Source: Thalassotalea atypica
Lineage (GTDB): Bacteria; Pseudomonadota; Gammaproteobacteria; Enterobacterales; Alteromonadaceae
Assembly (NCBI RefSeq): GCF_030295975.1
Contig: NZ_AP027364.1
Location: 310,001-374,000, forward strand
Length of the DNA stretch: 64,000 bases
Direction of reading: 5' to 3'
Shown: positions 9,674-18,248 of the stretch, piece after piece
Layout: every line of letters begins with the position of its first letter
How positions within the stretch are numbered: position 1 is the stretch's first letter
The notes under the pieces: model-generated
Databases searched by the model: none
What the model saw: the letters and a program-made list of their open reading frames with translations, nothing else
Told to the model about the DNA's origin: nothing
Program-made: the position numbers and the translations under genes

Positions 9674-10228
9674 TTAACGCCACAGCCAAATTTGACAGCG
9701 ATTGATATTGTTGCGTTTTAGTTTGTGCTTGTCTTTCTCAGCTTCTCGTTTTTTATCATATGGCCCCAAAAATACTTTGTAGTAAATGCCGTTCTTTCCT
9801 GTTGATTTGCTCACTTGAGCAATCAAACCCGCAAAAGCAATATTGGCCTTAAGGGTTTCTGCTTGCTTCATCGTTCTAAACGAACCACATTGCATTTTAT
9901 ATGGCCCTTTATTGACGACTTCATACTCGCCACCTTCGATTTCCTTATCACCTTGCAATTTTTCGATGTATTGCCATTTTTCTTTTGGCGGCTCCGGCAA
10001 AGTCGTTTGTTTTGCTTTTGTCTGCGCTTTGACTGGAGCAGCATGTTCGGTTGGTTTAACATCTTTTAGAAACCATAGCGAGTAAGCAAAACCCATTACC
10101 GCTATCAGTGTAAACATGGCGATTATTTTGACTTTTAACGGGGTACCTTGAGGCTCTGGTTGGCCTTTCTTTTTGTAGGGATTACTTTTTTTATTAGAAG
10201 AACGAGAGATATAATCCTGATGAGCCAT
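9674..10228 (-). CDS. ftsN: FtsN-like SPOR-domain cell division protein
   Basis: A bitopic inner-membrane protein of 184 residues. It has a short cytoplasmic N-terminus beginning MAHQDYISRS (E. coli FtsN starts similarly and this part contacts FtsA), one transmembrane helix at about 33-54, a periplasmic linker, and a C-terminal SPOR domain at about 107-184 (YKMQCGSFRTMKQAETLKAN then YYKVFLGPYDKKREAEK). SPOR domains bind denuded peptidoglycan at the septum; FtsN triggers constriction. It is much shorter than E. coli FtsN (319), the linker being compressed. The position between priA and hslV is the conserved FtsN locus, which supports the assignment. Confidence 0.88.
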   Translation of the reverse strand: MAHQDYISRSSNKKSNPYKKKGQPEPQGTPLKVKIIAMFTLIAVMGFAYSLWFLKDVKPTEHAAPVKAQTKAKQTTLPEPPKEKWQYIEKLQGDKEIEGGEYEVVNKGPYKMQCGSFRTMKQAETLKANIAFAGLIAQVSKSTGKNGIYYKVFLGPYDKKREAEKDKHKLKRNNINRCQIWLWR

Positions 10229-10349
10229 GAAGTTTGAACGCAGATAAAAATTTAGCTCATTCTAACGGGGGCTAGAAAAGCTTTCAATGACATTCTCAGA
10301 TAACAACAAAATTGGATCAAATTCAGCCTTTAAAGCTCCTTTGATGTTA

Positions 10350-12569
10350 TCACCAGCTAAAATCAATCGGATCAACATCAATGGTCCAACGTACTTTTTT
10401 TGCGGTCTCTATTTGCGGTGCAATGGTCAATATGTGAAGTATCGCCTGATGTAAATGTTTTCGGCTAACGGATTGAACAATTAAGTGATACCGATATTTA
10501 CCTGCTTTTTTCTCCATCGCTGCTGGGATAGGACCTGCGAGCTCGCAGTTTAGTAAATCAAGTTGGCTTAATTCCCTCAAAAAGCCACTCGGGTATGAGG
10601 GGTAGTTAGCTTCTGCTCGAATTAACGCTTGATATCCAAACGGTGGCAGTTTGGCGTACTTTCGTTCATCCAAAGCTTGTTGGGCAAAATGAGGGTAACC
10701 GTTATTAACTAGATCTTGCAGCAATGGGTGATCTGGATATTGGGTTTGAATTAATACTTGTCCCGGTTTAGATGCTCTGCCTGCTCTGCCTGATACTTGC
10801 ACCAGTAATTGTGCCATTTGTTCTGCTGCCCTAAAGTCAAAACTGAATAAAGCGCCATCAACATCCAATATCACCACTAACGTCACGTCAGGGAAATGGT
10901 GACCTTTTGCCAACATTTGCGTACCAATAAGTAAGTGGTGCTGTTTGTCATGAATTTCTTGGATTACTTTAGCTAAGGCGCCTTTGCGACGGGTACTGTC
11001 TCGATCGATCCGTACAGCACTATATTTTGGAAACCACTCATTTAAGTGTTGCTCAATTTGTTCAGTCCCTTGGCCTATTGCTTGCAACCGAATGCTGCCA
11101 CATTGACCACATTGCTTCATCATTCTTTTTTGGCTACCGCAATGGTGGCATACAAGTAATTGGTTATTTTGGTGGAAGGTATAAGGTTTATTGCAGCGTA
11201 GGCACTCAACTACGTGGTGACACTCTTTACAATTAATTGCGGGTGCAAAGCCTCGGCGGTTGAGAAACACTAACACTTGTTCATCTTTGGCTAGCGTTTG
11301 CTCGATGGCTTTCTTTACTGTCCCCGAAATACCATGTTCCATTTGCTGTTGATAAACATTAATCAATTTTAATGTTGCAGGGCGGCTATTTCCGGGACGC
11401 TTTGTTAACTGATGAAAATGGTACTTTTCGCTCAAAGCATTTTGTAGCGATTCAAAACTCGGCGTAGCGCTGCCCAGCACTATAGGAATATTAAGTTGCC
11501 GCGCCCGTAAAATAGCGATATCTCGGCCGTGATAGCGAAAGCTATCTTGCTGTTTTAACGAGCTATCATGTTCTTCATCAACAATGATCAGGCCAAGCTT
11601 TGGCGTGGGAGTGAATATTGCTGAACGCGTGCCGATAATAATTGCAGCATGTCCACGGTGAGCAGCGCGCCATGTGTCTAGCCGCTCTTTGTCGTTTAAC
11701 CCTGAATGATGAAGAAAAATAGGCACATTAAAGCGATCTTCAAAGCGTGCTAACGTTTGTGGGGTTAACCCTATCTCCGGCACCATTACAAGAACTTGTT
11801 GGCTATTGGCAAGTACTTGTTCCATCACTTGTAAATATACTTCGGTTTTACCGCTGCCGGTAATGCCGTCAACCAAATGACAAGAAAACTTGTCAAGGTT
11901 TGAGGTCATCGCTGAGACAACGACGGCTTGCTCAACAGATAACTGTAATTTGTTGCTTGCCTGTAGATGATCGTCGTGCCAAATAAAGGGAGCAGGGATC
12001 AGCTCTTGTTCTTCAATTAATGATTTTTTTTCAAGCGCATTGAGTTGCGTTTTAGCGTATCCCAATGTGCGCAATTCTGACCATGAAATGCCTTGGTGAT
12101 GATGGATCAATGCTAATAGAGCTTTTTGCTTATGTGCTGATTTGCTAAATTGCTTTAGTGCTTCTTCATGGTCAACAGCAGTTGAAACCCAAAGCTTCTC
12201 AAAGCTCAAATCAGGTTGTTCAATCTGTCTGAACAGAACAGGCAAAGCGAGTTGAATTACTTCACCTATTGGGTGGTGATAATATTGCGCACAAGTGCGC
12301 AAGAATGTCATTAGTGACGCATCAAAATGATACTGATCTTGTAGCCGGCTTATAACATCTTTTATTTTATTTTCATCCAAGTTGCAAAGTGCCGTGTCAT
12401 TTTCTTCAACAACTCCAAGCACAACGCCTACAACTTGCCTATGACCAAAAGGTACGAGAACGCGCTCGCCAATAATAACTGATTGATTTGTCAGTGAGTC
12501 TGGTAGTCGATAAGTAAAGATTTGCCTCAGTGGTACCGGTATCGCCACTTGTAAAAAACGCTGGGTCAC
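10350..12569 (-). CDS. priA: Primosomal protein N' (PriA replication-restart helicase)
   Basis: At 739 residues it matches PriA, the 3'-5' superfamily 2 helicase that recognises abandoned forks and starts reloading of DnaB. The order is an N-terminal DNA-binding domain (VAIPVPLRQIFTYRLP), Walker A GITGSGKTEVY near residue 238, the DEEH box (VDEEHDSSLKQQD), SATPS, and a helicase C-lobe. The C-lobe is split by a zinc-binding insertion with paired cysteines: CKECHHVVECLRC then CHHCGS and CGQCGS. The motif GRAGRASKPG is near residue 595. The replicative helicase gene dnaB lies 3 kb away. The gene is monocistronic, 121 bases upstream of ftsN. Confidence 0.97.
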   Translation of the reverse strand: MTQRFLQVAIPVPLRQIFTYRLPDSLTNQSVIIGERVLVPFGHRQVVGVVLGVVEENDTALCNLDENKIKDVISRLQDQYHFDASLMTFLRTCAQYYHHPIGEVIQLALPVLFRQIEQPDLSFEKLWVSTAVDHEEALKQFSKSAHKQKALLALIHHHQGISWSELRTLGYAKTQLNALEKKSLIEEQELIPAPFIWHDDHLQASNKLQLSVEQAVVVSAMTSNLDKFSCHLVDGITGSGKTEVYLQVMEQVLANSQQVLVMVPEIGLTPQTLARFEDRFNVPIFLHHSGLNDKERLDTWRAAHRGHAAIIIGTRSAIFTPTPKLGLIIVDEEHDSSLKQQDSFRYHGRDIAILRARQLNIPIVLGSATPSFESLQNALSEKYHFHQLTKRPGNSRPATLKLINVYQQQMEHGISGTVKKAIEQTLAKDEQVLVFLNRRGFAPAINCKECHHVVECLRCNKPYTFHQNNQLLVCHHCGSQKRMMKQCGQCGSIRLQAIGQGTEQIEQHLNEWFPKYSAVRIDRDSTRRKGALAKVIQEIHDKQHHLLIGTQMLAKGHHFPDVTLVVILDVDGALFSFDFRAAEQMAQLLVQVSGRAGRASKPGQVLIQTQYPDHPLLQDLVNNGYPHFAQQALDERKYAKLPPFGYQALIRAEANYPSYPSGFLRELSQLDLLNCELAGPIPAAMEKKAGKYRYHLIVQSVSRKHLHQAILHILTIAPQIETAKKVRWTIDVDPIDFSW

Positions 12570-12698
12570 AAGAAAATTACTTAATTAAATGATGGTTTTA
12601 TTTTGACGAGAGTGCATGCAACTGCCAAGCAATAAATATGATATTTTTGCAAAAGCTGTTTTTTGTTTATTTTTTTACCATTATTTAAGGGAAAACAG

Positions 12699-12727
12699 TT
12701 GCAGCAAGGCTACAGATCCCATAAAAT
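12699..12727 (+). promoter_or_regulatory. Sigma-70 promoter of rpmE
   Basis: TTGCAG (12699-12704) and TAAAAT (12722-12727) are separated by exactly 17 bases, close to the sigma-70 consensus, and would give a leader of about 77 bases before the rpmE ATG. The end of the leader contains GAAAC-AGAG-GTTTC, a small hairpin that puts the Shine-Dalgarno GAGG in its loop; E. coli rpmE is known to be autoregulated through its leader, so this might matter. Confidence 0.6.
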
Positions 12728-12810
12728 GCGCCTCCATAAATTTTTAACTCGTATGGTGCTTAGCAGAATGGCTGACTAAGTGGCGATGCGGACCGAAACA
12801 GAGGTTTCCC

Positions 12811-13023
12811 ATGAAAGAAGGTATTCACCCGAATTACACTGAACTAAAAGCAACTTGTTCATGTGGTAATGTTATTACTGTTGGCTCTACAGCAGGTAAA
12901 GACTTACATTTAGATGTATGTTCAGAATGTCACCCATTCTACACTGGTAAGCAAAAAGCTGCTGAAACTGGTGGTCGTGTTGATAAATTCAACAAGCGCT
13001 TCGCAGTGCTTGGTAAGAAGTAA
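12811..13023 (+). CDS. rpmE: 50S ribosomal protein L31 (zinc-binding type)
   Basis: A 70-residue L31 with [18 protein letters not shown] at the N-terminus and [10 protein letters not shown] in the middle. The four cysteines (16, 18, 37, 40) make this the zinc-containing C+ form rather than the YkgM-type paralogue used in zinc starvation. L31 bridges the ribosomal subunits. GAGG stands in front of the ATG and an intrinsic terminator follows within 50 bases, so the gene is a single transcription unit. A zur gene lies elsewhere in the window, but no C-minus L31 was seen here. Confidence 0.97.
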   Translation: MKEGIHPNYTELKATCSCGNVITVGSTAGKDLHLDVCSECHPFYTGKQKAAETGGRVDKFNKRFAVLGKK

Positions 13024-13041
13024 TTTAAATTTACTTCTTAG

Positions 13042-13069
13042 AAAAAAGCGCCAACATGGCGCTTTTTTT
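13042..13069 (+). terminator. Intrinsic terminator of rpmE
   Basis: GCGCC-AACAT-GGCGC stem preceded by six A and followed by seven T, 20 bases after the rpmE stop. The flanking A and T runs extend the stem, so it may work in both directions. Confidence 0.85.
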
Positions 13070-13245
13070 ATATTCAGGATGAATGATATGTCGCGGTTTC
13101 ATGGATGAAAGAGAGCGACGGCGTACAGAAAATACGCTCGAATACCTCATACAAATATCCCTTCAAAAATATTTTAACTTTCTTTTAAACCCTTTTCATT
13201 CATACTGCATCTAATACTACAAACACCAAGTAAAGGATTTTTCGG

Positions 13246-13803
13246 TTGGATAATCATCAAGTTATCGATGCAAAAAATCTGTTCAGTCAAGATGAAGAAA
13301 AAGCCATCATTGTTAAAGCCCAGCAGGGCGAACAACAAGCTTTTCATCAACTATATGAACTGTATCATCGGCGAATGTACGCACTATGCTGGCGCATGCT
13401 AGCAGATAAAGGCAGTGCAGAAGATGTCTGCCAAGAGGTTTTTGTGCAACTGTGGCAAAACATCCGTAATTTCAGGGGGGATAGCAAGTTCAGTACTTGG
13501 CTTCATAGTGTGGCAACTAACGTTGTCTTAGGGCATCTAAGAAAGCATAAAAACTGGCTGCAAAAAGTTTTTAGTCTTGAAGATAATCCACAGCAAGAAG
13601 CGTGTGTTGAACTGGAAGAGCTATCAACTCTGGACAAGCAAATTATGCGTTTACCAGAGCGTGCTAGATTGGTTTTTGTGTTGTTTGCTGTTGAAGGTTA
13701 TCGACATGAAGAAATCGCAAAGATGTTAAATATGGCGGTGGGTTCAAGCAAAGCTCAATACCACCGAGCAAGAAATTTATTACAAGACTGGGTCGAGGTG
13801 TAA
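13246..13803 (+). CDS. ECF-family RNA polymerase sigma factor
   Basis: A 185-residue group 4 sigma factor. Region 2 (about residues 25-95) has FHQLYELYHRRMYALCWRML, DVCQEVFVQLWQ and FSTWLHSVATNVV. Region 4 (about 125-180) has LPERARLVFVLFAVEGYRHE followed by EIAKMLNMAVGSSKAQYHRA, the helix-turn-helix that reads the -35. No ATG is available early enough, and TTG at 13246 has AAAGGA about eight bases upstream, so TTG is the likely start. The next gene overlaps its stop (TAATG) and encodes a membrane protein that looks like its anti-sigma factor, so I read this as an extracytoplasmic-stress module. The target regulon is not visible. Confidence 0.92.
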   Translation: MDNHQVIDAKNLFSQDEEKAIIVKAQQGEQQAFHQLYELYHRRMYALCWRMLADKGSAEDVCQEVFVQLWQNIRNFRGDSKFSTWLHSVATNVVLGHLRKHKNWLQKVFSLEDNPQQEACVELEELSTLDKQIMRLPERARLVFVLFAVEGYRHEEIAKMLNMAVGSSKAQYHRARNLLQDWVEV

Positions 13804-14309
13804 TGATGAGCATTTCAGATAGAGCATTACAACAACATATTAATGAGTTGCCAAAAGAGATGTCTCCAGAGCGTGATCTATGGGTAGGTATTGAAAAGGC
13901 CATAGAACATCAGTCTCAGCAATCGACGGTAGCACCAACAAAATCATCGTTTAAAACACCTGTTGCCTGGGCTGCATCAGTGGTTGCTGCGGTATTGTTA
14001 ACGTGGCTGGGAAGTGATATTTATGCACCCATGACAGCCGCGCCGCCAACCGTTGCTGTACAAATGCATCAGCAATTTGAGCAGCAAAAAAACATGATAT
14101 TGACCAGCTTTGGTCAGCCTAAATTGAAAGAGCTACCGGTCGCGATGCAAGAGGAGTTACAACAGCTTGAAAAAGCGCGTTCTTCAATTGAGAAAGCGTT
14201 AGCCGATGATGAAAACAATTCAGACTTAATTGACTTGCTTCGCTGGACACAACAGCAAGAACTGAAGTTGATAGAGCGTTTATACAGCCCGCAGTGGCAA
14301 ACTATTTAG
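13803..14309 (+). CDS. Putative membrane anti-sigma factor
   Basis: This 168-residue protein starts inside the stop codon of the ECF sigma gene (second ATG at 13806 possible), so translation is probably coupled. It has a cytoplasmic N-terminus of about 55 residues (HINELPKEMSPERDLWVGIE), one transmembrane helix at about 58-76 (WAASVVAAVLLTWLGSDIYA) and a periplasmic, glutamine- and leucine-rich helical tail. The PERDLWxGIE motif is common in small anti-sigma proteins of Alteromonadales. No zinc-binding HxxxCxxC motif is present, so it is not a ZAS-type anti-sigma. The function rests mainly on gene context. Confidence 0.7.
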   Translation: MMSISDRALQQHINELPKEMSPERDLWVGIEKAIEHQSQQSTVAPTKSSFKTPVAWAASVVAAVLLTWLGSDIYAPMTAAPPTVAVQMHQQFEQQKNMILTSFGQPKLKELPVAMQEELQQLEKARSSIEKALADDENNSDLIDLLRWTQQQELKLIERLYSPQWQTI

Positions 14310-14320
14310 AGGTCGTTAAA

Positions 14321-15265
14321 ATGAAAATTTCTACAATGTTAATCCCGTTAAGTGTATTGTTCTCGGCTATGTTATTTGCTGGCGAGAAAGTTGATGATTC
14401 ACTGTCTGTCGATGGAATCAATGTGGCCTCTATCGATATCCCTCGTGGTGATGTAATAATCATTGGGACGTCTGGAAATATACTGTCAGTGGTTGGTGAA
14501 CTAGACGAAAAAATGGATAAGTTCATTTTTGAAAAGTCAGGTAGTGAAATTCAGTTAGAAGTCAAAATGCCACGTCATCAAAACAGCCATTGGGATAATG
14601 ACGGCTCTAAATTAACGATTAAAGTGCCAAACAGCATTAAAGTGAACTTTGAAGGGATTTCGACCAACGTGGACGTTGAAAACTTAACGAAAGGTACTGA
14701 AATTCAGACCATTAGTGGTGATATTAAAGCGACAAAATTAACTGATCACATTGAGCTTAATTCGATCAGTGGTGATATCACTTCATCGTCGCTAAATGGC
14801 AAAATCACCTTGTCGACCGTGAGTGGTAATATTGTTGATAAATCGTCAGCGGGACGTCTACAACTTAAAGCAATCAGTGGTGATATCGACACAACGTCGG
14901 CGGCGAATGAAGTGTCAATCAGCCAAGTGTCAGGAGAAGTAGAATTTACTTTGTCAAAGGTTGATGATTTAAAGATTAAGTCCGTCAGTGGTGACGTTGA
15001 TGGTAAAGTGGAACTAAGCGATGATGGCCGAATTAAAATGTCAGGCGTGAGTGCAGATTTATCGTTAGCACTTCAAAAAGGCGTTGATGCCAATTTTAAA
15101 TTCTCCGCAACTGCAGGCGGTAGTATTAAAAATAGCTTAACAAATGACAAAGCTCAGCGTGCGAAATATGGCCCTAGTTCAAAGCTTAACTTTTCAACTG
15201 GCAATGGTGGTGCATCGGTTAAAGCAAGCGTTGTTAGCGGTAAGATTAAAATCTCCGAGTATTAG
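14321..15265 (+). CDS. Exported DUF4097-type beta-repeat protein
   Basis: The ATG at 14321 follows AGAGGT and opens a clear signal peptide (MKISTMLIPLSVLFSAMLFA); an upstream in-frame GTG at 14294 would bury it, so 314 residues is preferred. The mature protein is a right-handed beta-helix-like DUF4097 domain with repeating ISGDI units: IQTISGDIKATKL, LNSISGDITSSSL, STVSGNIVDKSS, KAISGDIDTTSA, KSVSGDVDGKV. Such proteins (also called putative adhesins) often sit beside sigma/anti-sigma pairs and are periplasmic or surface-located; their molecular role is unknown. It is the third gene of the operon and is closed by a strong terminator. Confidence 0.8.
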   Translation: MKISTMLIPLSVLFSAMLFAGEKVDDSLSVDGINVASIDIPRGDVIIIGTSGNILSVVGELDEKMDKFIFEKSGSEIQLEVKMPRHQNSHWDNDGSKLTIKVPNSIKVNFEGISTNVDVENLTKGTEIQTISGDIKATKLTDHIELNSISGDITSSSLNGKITLSTVSGNIVDKSSAGRLQLKAISGDIDTTSAANEVSISQVSGEVEFTLSKVDDLKIKSVSGDVDGKVELSDDGRIKMSGVSADLSLALQKGVDANFKFSATAGGSIKNSLTNDKAQRAKYGPSSKLNFSTGNGGASVKASVVSGKIKISEY

Positions 15266-15288
15266 TTTTTTCAATAATAGACACAACA

Positions 15289-15315
15289 AGCAGCGCATAG
15301 TCGCTGCTTTTTTTT
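15289..15315 (+). terminator. Intrinsic terminator of the sigma/anti-sigma/DUF4097 operon
   Basis: AGCAGCG, a six-base loop, then CGCTGCT followed by seven further T, 24 bases after the stop of the DUF4097 gene. Confidence 0.85.
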
Positions 15316-15515
15316 ATCAAGAATAAACAAACTCCATTTGTATTGATAGATGTTGGGTTGGCAATACCTACCAAAATTTATCTTAACCAAATACGATTAA
15401 AACCTCATGAAACTCGCATTATTAAGTGGCTTGGGTATAATAAATCTCTTATCAAATTTTCGACGTAGACATGTCATTTATCACTTAGATAAATGCGTGT
15501 GAAAAGGTATTAAAA

Positions 15516-16934
15516 ATGGCCGATTTCAAGGCTAATAAGTTTTCAAAAGACAAAAGGTTTACAAAAGACGCTCAAGTAGAGGCACTTAAAACACCTCCTC
15601 ATTCACTGGAGTCGGAGCAATCTGTACTCGGTGGTTTGTTACTTGATAATGAAACGTGGGATCGGGTTGCTGAAAAAGTGGTTGCTCAAGATTTTTATAC
15701 CCGTTCACATCGCTTAATATTTGAAACTATTGGTGCCTTAATTGAGTTAGGCGAGCCCGTCGATTTGATTACGTTATCGGAAGCGCTTGAAAACGATCAA
15801 AAGCTTGAGGATGCTGGCGGCTTTGTTTATCTCGCAGAGATGATAAAAAACACGCCAAGTGCAGCGAACATCGTTGCATATGCAGAGATTGTCCGTGAGC
15901 GCGCGGTAACGCGTGAAATGATAAGTGTTGCCAATGAAATTGCAGAGGCTGGTTATGATACGCAAGGACGAACCAGTGCCGACTTACTCGATCTTGCCGA
16001 AACTAAAGTATTCCAAATTGCGGAGGCTCGAGCAAATAAATCGGAAGGACCAGAGAATATTCATGCGGTTTTAGAGAAAACTGTCGACCGAATTGAAAAA
16101 CTGTATCAACAACCACATGACGGTGTAACAGGTGTTTCAACTGGATTTGCTGATTTAGATAAAATGACCGCTGGTATGCAGCCTTCAGATTTGATCATTG
16201 TGGCGGCTCGTCCATCTATGGGTAAAACCACTTTCGCGATGAACTTGGCAGAAAATGCTGCGATGACCGCCGATAAACCTGCGTTAATTTTCAGTCTGGA
16301 GATGCCTTCTGAACAGCTGATGATGAGGATGCTGGCGTCACTTGGCCGTATCGACCAAACCAAAATTCGTACTGGTCAGCTAGACGACGAAGACTGGGCA
16401 AGGCTGTCGTCCACAATGGGGCTGCTTATTGAAAATGGTAAAATGTTTATTGATGATGCCGCGGGCTTAACGCCGACCGAAGTACGTTCTCGTGCTCGTC
16501 GTATTGCCCGTGATCATGGTGGCTTGAGCATGATCATGATTGACTATTTACAATTAATGCGTGCGCCACAATTTGCTGATAACCGTACTTTAGAAATTGC
16601 CGAAATTTCTCGCTCGCTAAAAGCTTTGGCTAAAGAGTTGGAAGTGCCAGTTATTGCACTCTCACAGCTAAACCGTAGTTTGGAGCAACGTTCGGATAAA
16701 CGCCCAGTTAACTCAGACTTACGTGAATCGGGCTCTATTGAGCAAGATGCCGATTTGATCATGTTTATCTATCGTGATGAGGTTTATCACGATGACTCTG
16801 AATTCAAAGGTATGGCTGAAATTATTATAGGTAAACAACGTAACGGCCCTATTGGACGTGTACCACTTACTTTCCAAGGCCAGTTTTCTCGCTTCGATAA
16901 CTATGCGGGACCACATGTACTTGAAGAAGACTAG
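15516..16934 (+). CDS. dnaB: Replicative DNA helicase DnaB
   Basis: At 472 residues this is normal DnaB, the hexameric 5'-3' helicase of the replication fork. The N-terminal collar domain (PPHSLESEQSVLGGLLLDNE) is followed by a linker and a RecA-like domain with Walker A ARPSMGKTTFAMN near residue 230, FSLEMPSEQLMMRML, Walker B MIMIDYLQLM, and the ALSQLNRSLEQR plus DLRESGSIEQDADLIMFIYR segments. No intein or insertion interrupts the Walker A region, a common intein site. alr follows after six bases on the same strand, the usual dnaB-alr pair. Confidence 0.98.
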   Translation: MADFKANKFSKDKRFTKDAQVEALKTPPHSLESEQSVLGGLLLDNETWDRVAEKVVAQDFYTRSHRLIFETIGALIELGEPVDLITLSEALENDQKLEDAGGFVYLAEMIKNTPSAANIVAYAEIVRERAVTREMISVANEIAEAGYDTQGRTSADLLDLAETKVFQIAEARANKSEGPENIHAVLEKTVDRIEKLYQQPHDGVTGVSTGFADLDKMTAGMQPSDLIIVAARPSMGKTTFAMNLAENAAMTADKPALIFSLEMPSEQLMMRMLASLGRIDQTKIRTGQLDDEDWARLSSTMGLLIENGKMFIDDAAGLTPTEVRSRARRIARDHGGLSMIMIDYLQLMRAPQFADNRTLEIAEISRSLKALAKELEVPVIALSQLNRSLEQRSDKRPVNSDLRESGSIEQDADLIMFIYRDEVYHDDSEFKGMAEIIIGKQRNGPIGRVPLTFQGQFSRFDNYAGPHVLEED

Positions 16935-16940
16935 CGTTCA

Positions 16941-18041
16941 ATGACAGTCAAAACAGCAACCGCCAAAATCGATTTACTGGCATTAAAAAATAATCTACAG
17001 GCCATTAAAGATAAAGCATCGAATAGTAAAATTTTAGCAGTACTAAAAGCCAATGCTTATGGCCACGGGCTAGAGCGAATAGCCAAGGCATTGTGTGAAG
17101 AAAGTACCTTTAAAGATGCTTTTGGTGTAGCTCGAATTGATGAAGCTTTGGCCTTAAGAAATGCAGGTATAGTAAACCCTATCGTGTTGTTGGAAGGTTT
17201 TTTTTCTGCCGAAGATTTAGCGGTCATCTCAGTAAATAATCTAGAAACAGTAGTTCATAATCAACAACAGCTTGATGCCATATTACAAGCTCAAATCGAT
17301 AAGCCGTTAAAAGTCTGGCTCAAAGTAGATACTGGAATGCATCGATTAGGTGTTAGCCCAGAGCAATTTGATGGCATTTATCAGCAGCTTGTAGCCAGCC
17401 AAAATGTTCACGTAGATATTATTCTAATGAGCCACTTAAGTTGCGCAGATGATACGTCTAGTTCGCGCACGACAGATCAAGCAGACCTATTTGAACGTTT
17501 AACTTCTGATAAACATTGCCAACGCAGCCTAGCCAATTCAGCAGGCATTTGCGCTTGGCCAGAAACTCACTATCAGTGGATTCGTCCGGGATTAATGCTC
17601 TATGGCGTATCGCCAATGGAACCTGAGTTATCGGTTAACGCTCAAGCATTAGATATTGAACCGGTGATGACCTTACAAGCAAGTTTGATAGCTAAAAGAA
17701 AAATAGCCATGGGTGAAGCGGTGGGTTATGGTGCGACGTGGGTTGCTGACAAGGAAACTCATATTGGTGTGGTCGCTATAGGTTATGGAGATGGCTATCC
17801 CCGTCATGCATCTAATGGTACTCCAGTATTGCTAAATGGCCGTATTGTACCATTGGTGGGCAGGGTATCTATGGATATGATAACCGTCGACTTAGGTGCT
17901 GAAAGTGATGATAATATTGGCGACATAGCGACCTTATGGGGGCATGGTTTACCTGTTGAAAGTGTCGCTCAATTTGCTACAACTATTCCCTATGAACTAT
18001 TGTGCAATATCACCCGTCGAGTGCGAATTGATGTGGTGTAG
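16941..18041 (+). CDS. alr: Alanine racemase
   Basis: A fold-type III PLP enzyme of 366 residues that makes D-alanine for peptidoglycan. The PLP-binding lysine is Lys36 in LAVLKANAYGHG. The second catalytic base is the tyrosine in EAVGYGATW near residue 261. GRVSMDMITVDLG and the C-terminal YELLCNITRRV are also typical. The ATG lies only six bases after the dnaB stop, so the two genes are probably one transcript. Nothing unusual was seen. Confidence 0.97.
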   Translation: MTVKTATAKIDLLALKNNLQAIKDKASNSKILAVLKANAYGHGLERIAKALCEESTFKDAFGVARIDEALALRNAGIVNPIVLLEGFFSAEDLAVISVNNLETVVHNQQQLDAILQAQIDKPLKVWLKVDTGMHRLGVSPEQFDGIYQQLVASQNVHVDIILMSHLSCADDTSSSRTTDQADLFERLTSDKHCQRSLANSAGICAWPETHYQWIRPGLMLYGVSPMEPELSVNAQALDIEPVMTLQASLIAKRKIAMGEAVGYGATWVADKETHIGVVAIGYGDGYPRHASNGTPVLLNGRIVPLVGRVSMDMITVDLGAESDDNIGDIATLWGHGLPVESVAQFATTIPYELLCNITRRVRIDVV

Positions 18042-18248
18042 CTTATACAATGGCCTGATATGAATGTATGCGAATAACCTTTCGTTAAACCTAGAAATGA
18101 AAAATAATGGTTTCCTTCATTTGCGGATATATATCAACATATTGGCAATATATTCAACCCTTTTGTTGATCTATTCATTAAAGTGCGTGAAGCTGTGCAC
18201 TACTGAATGAAGACATTCCTATAACTCATAAAAATCACGGATGATGAC

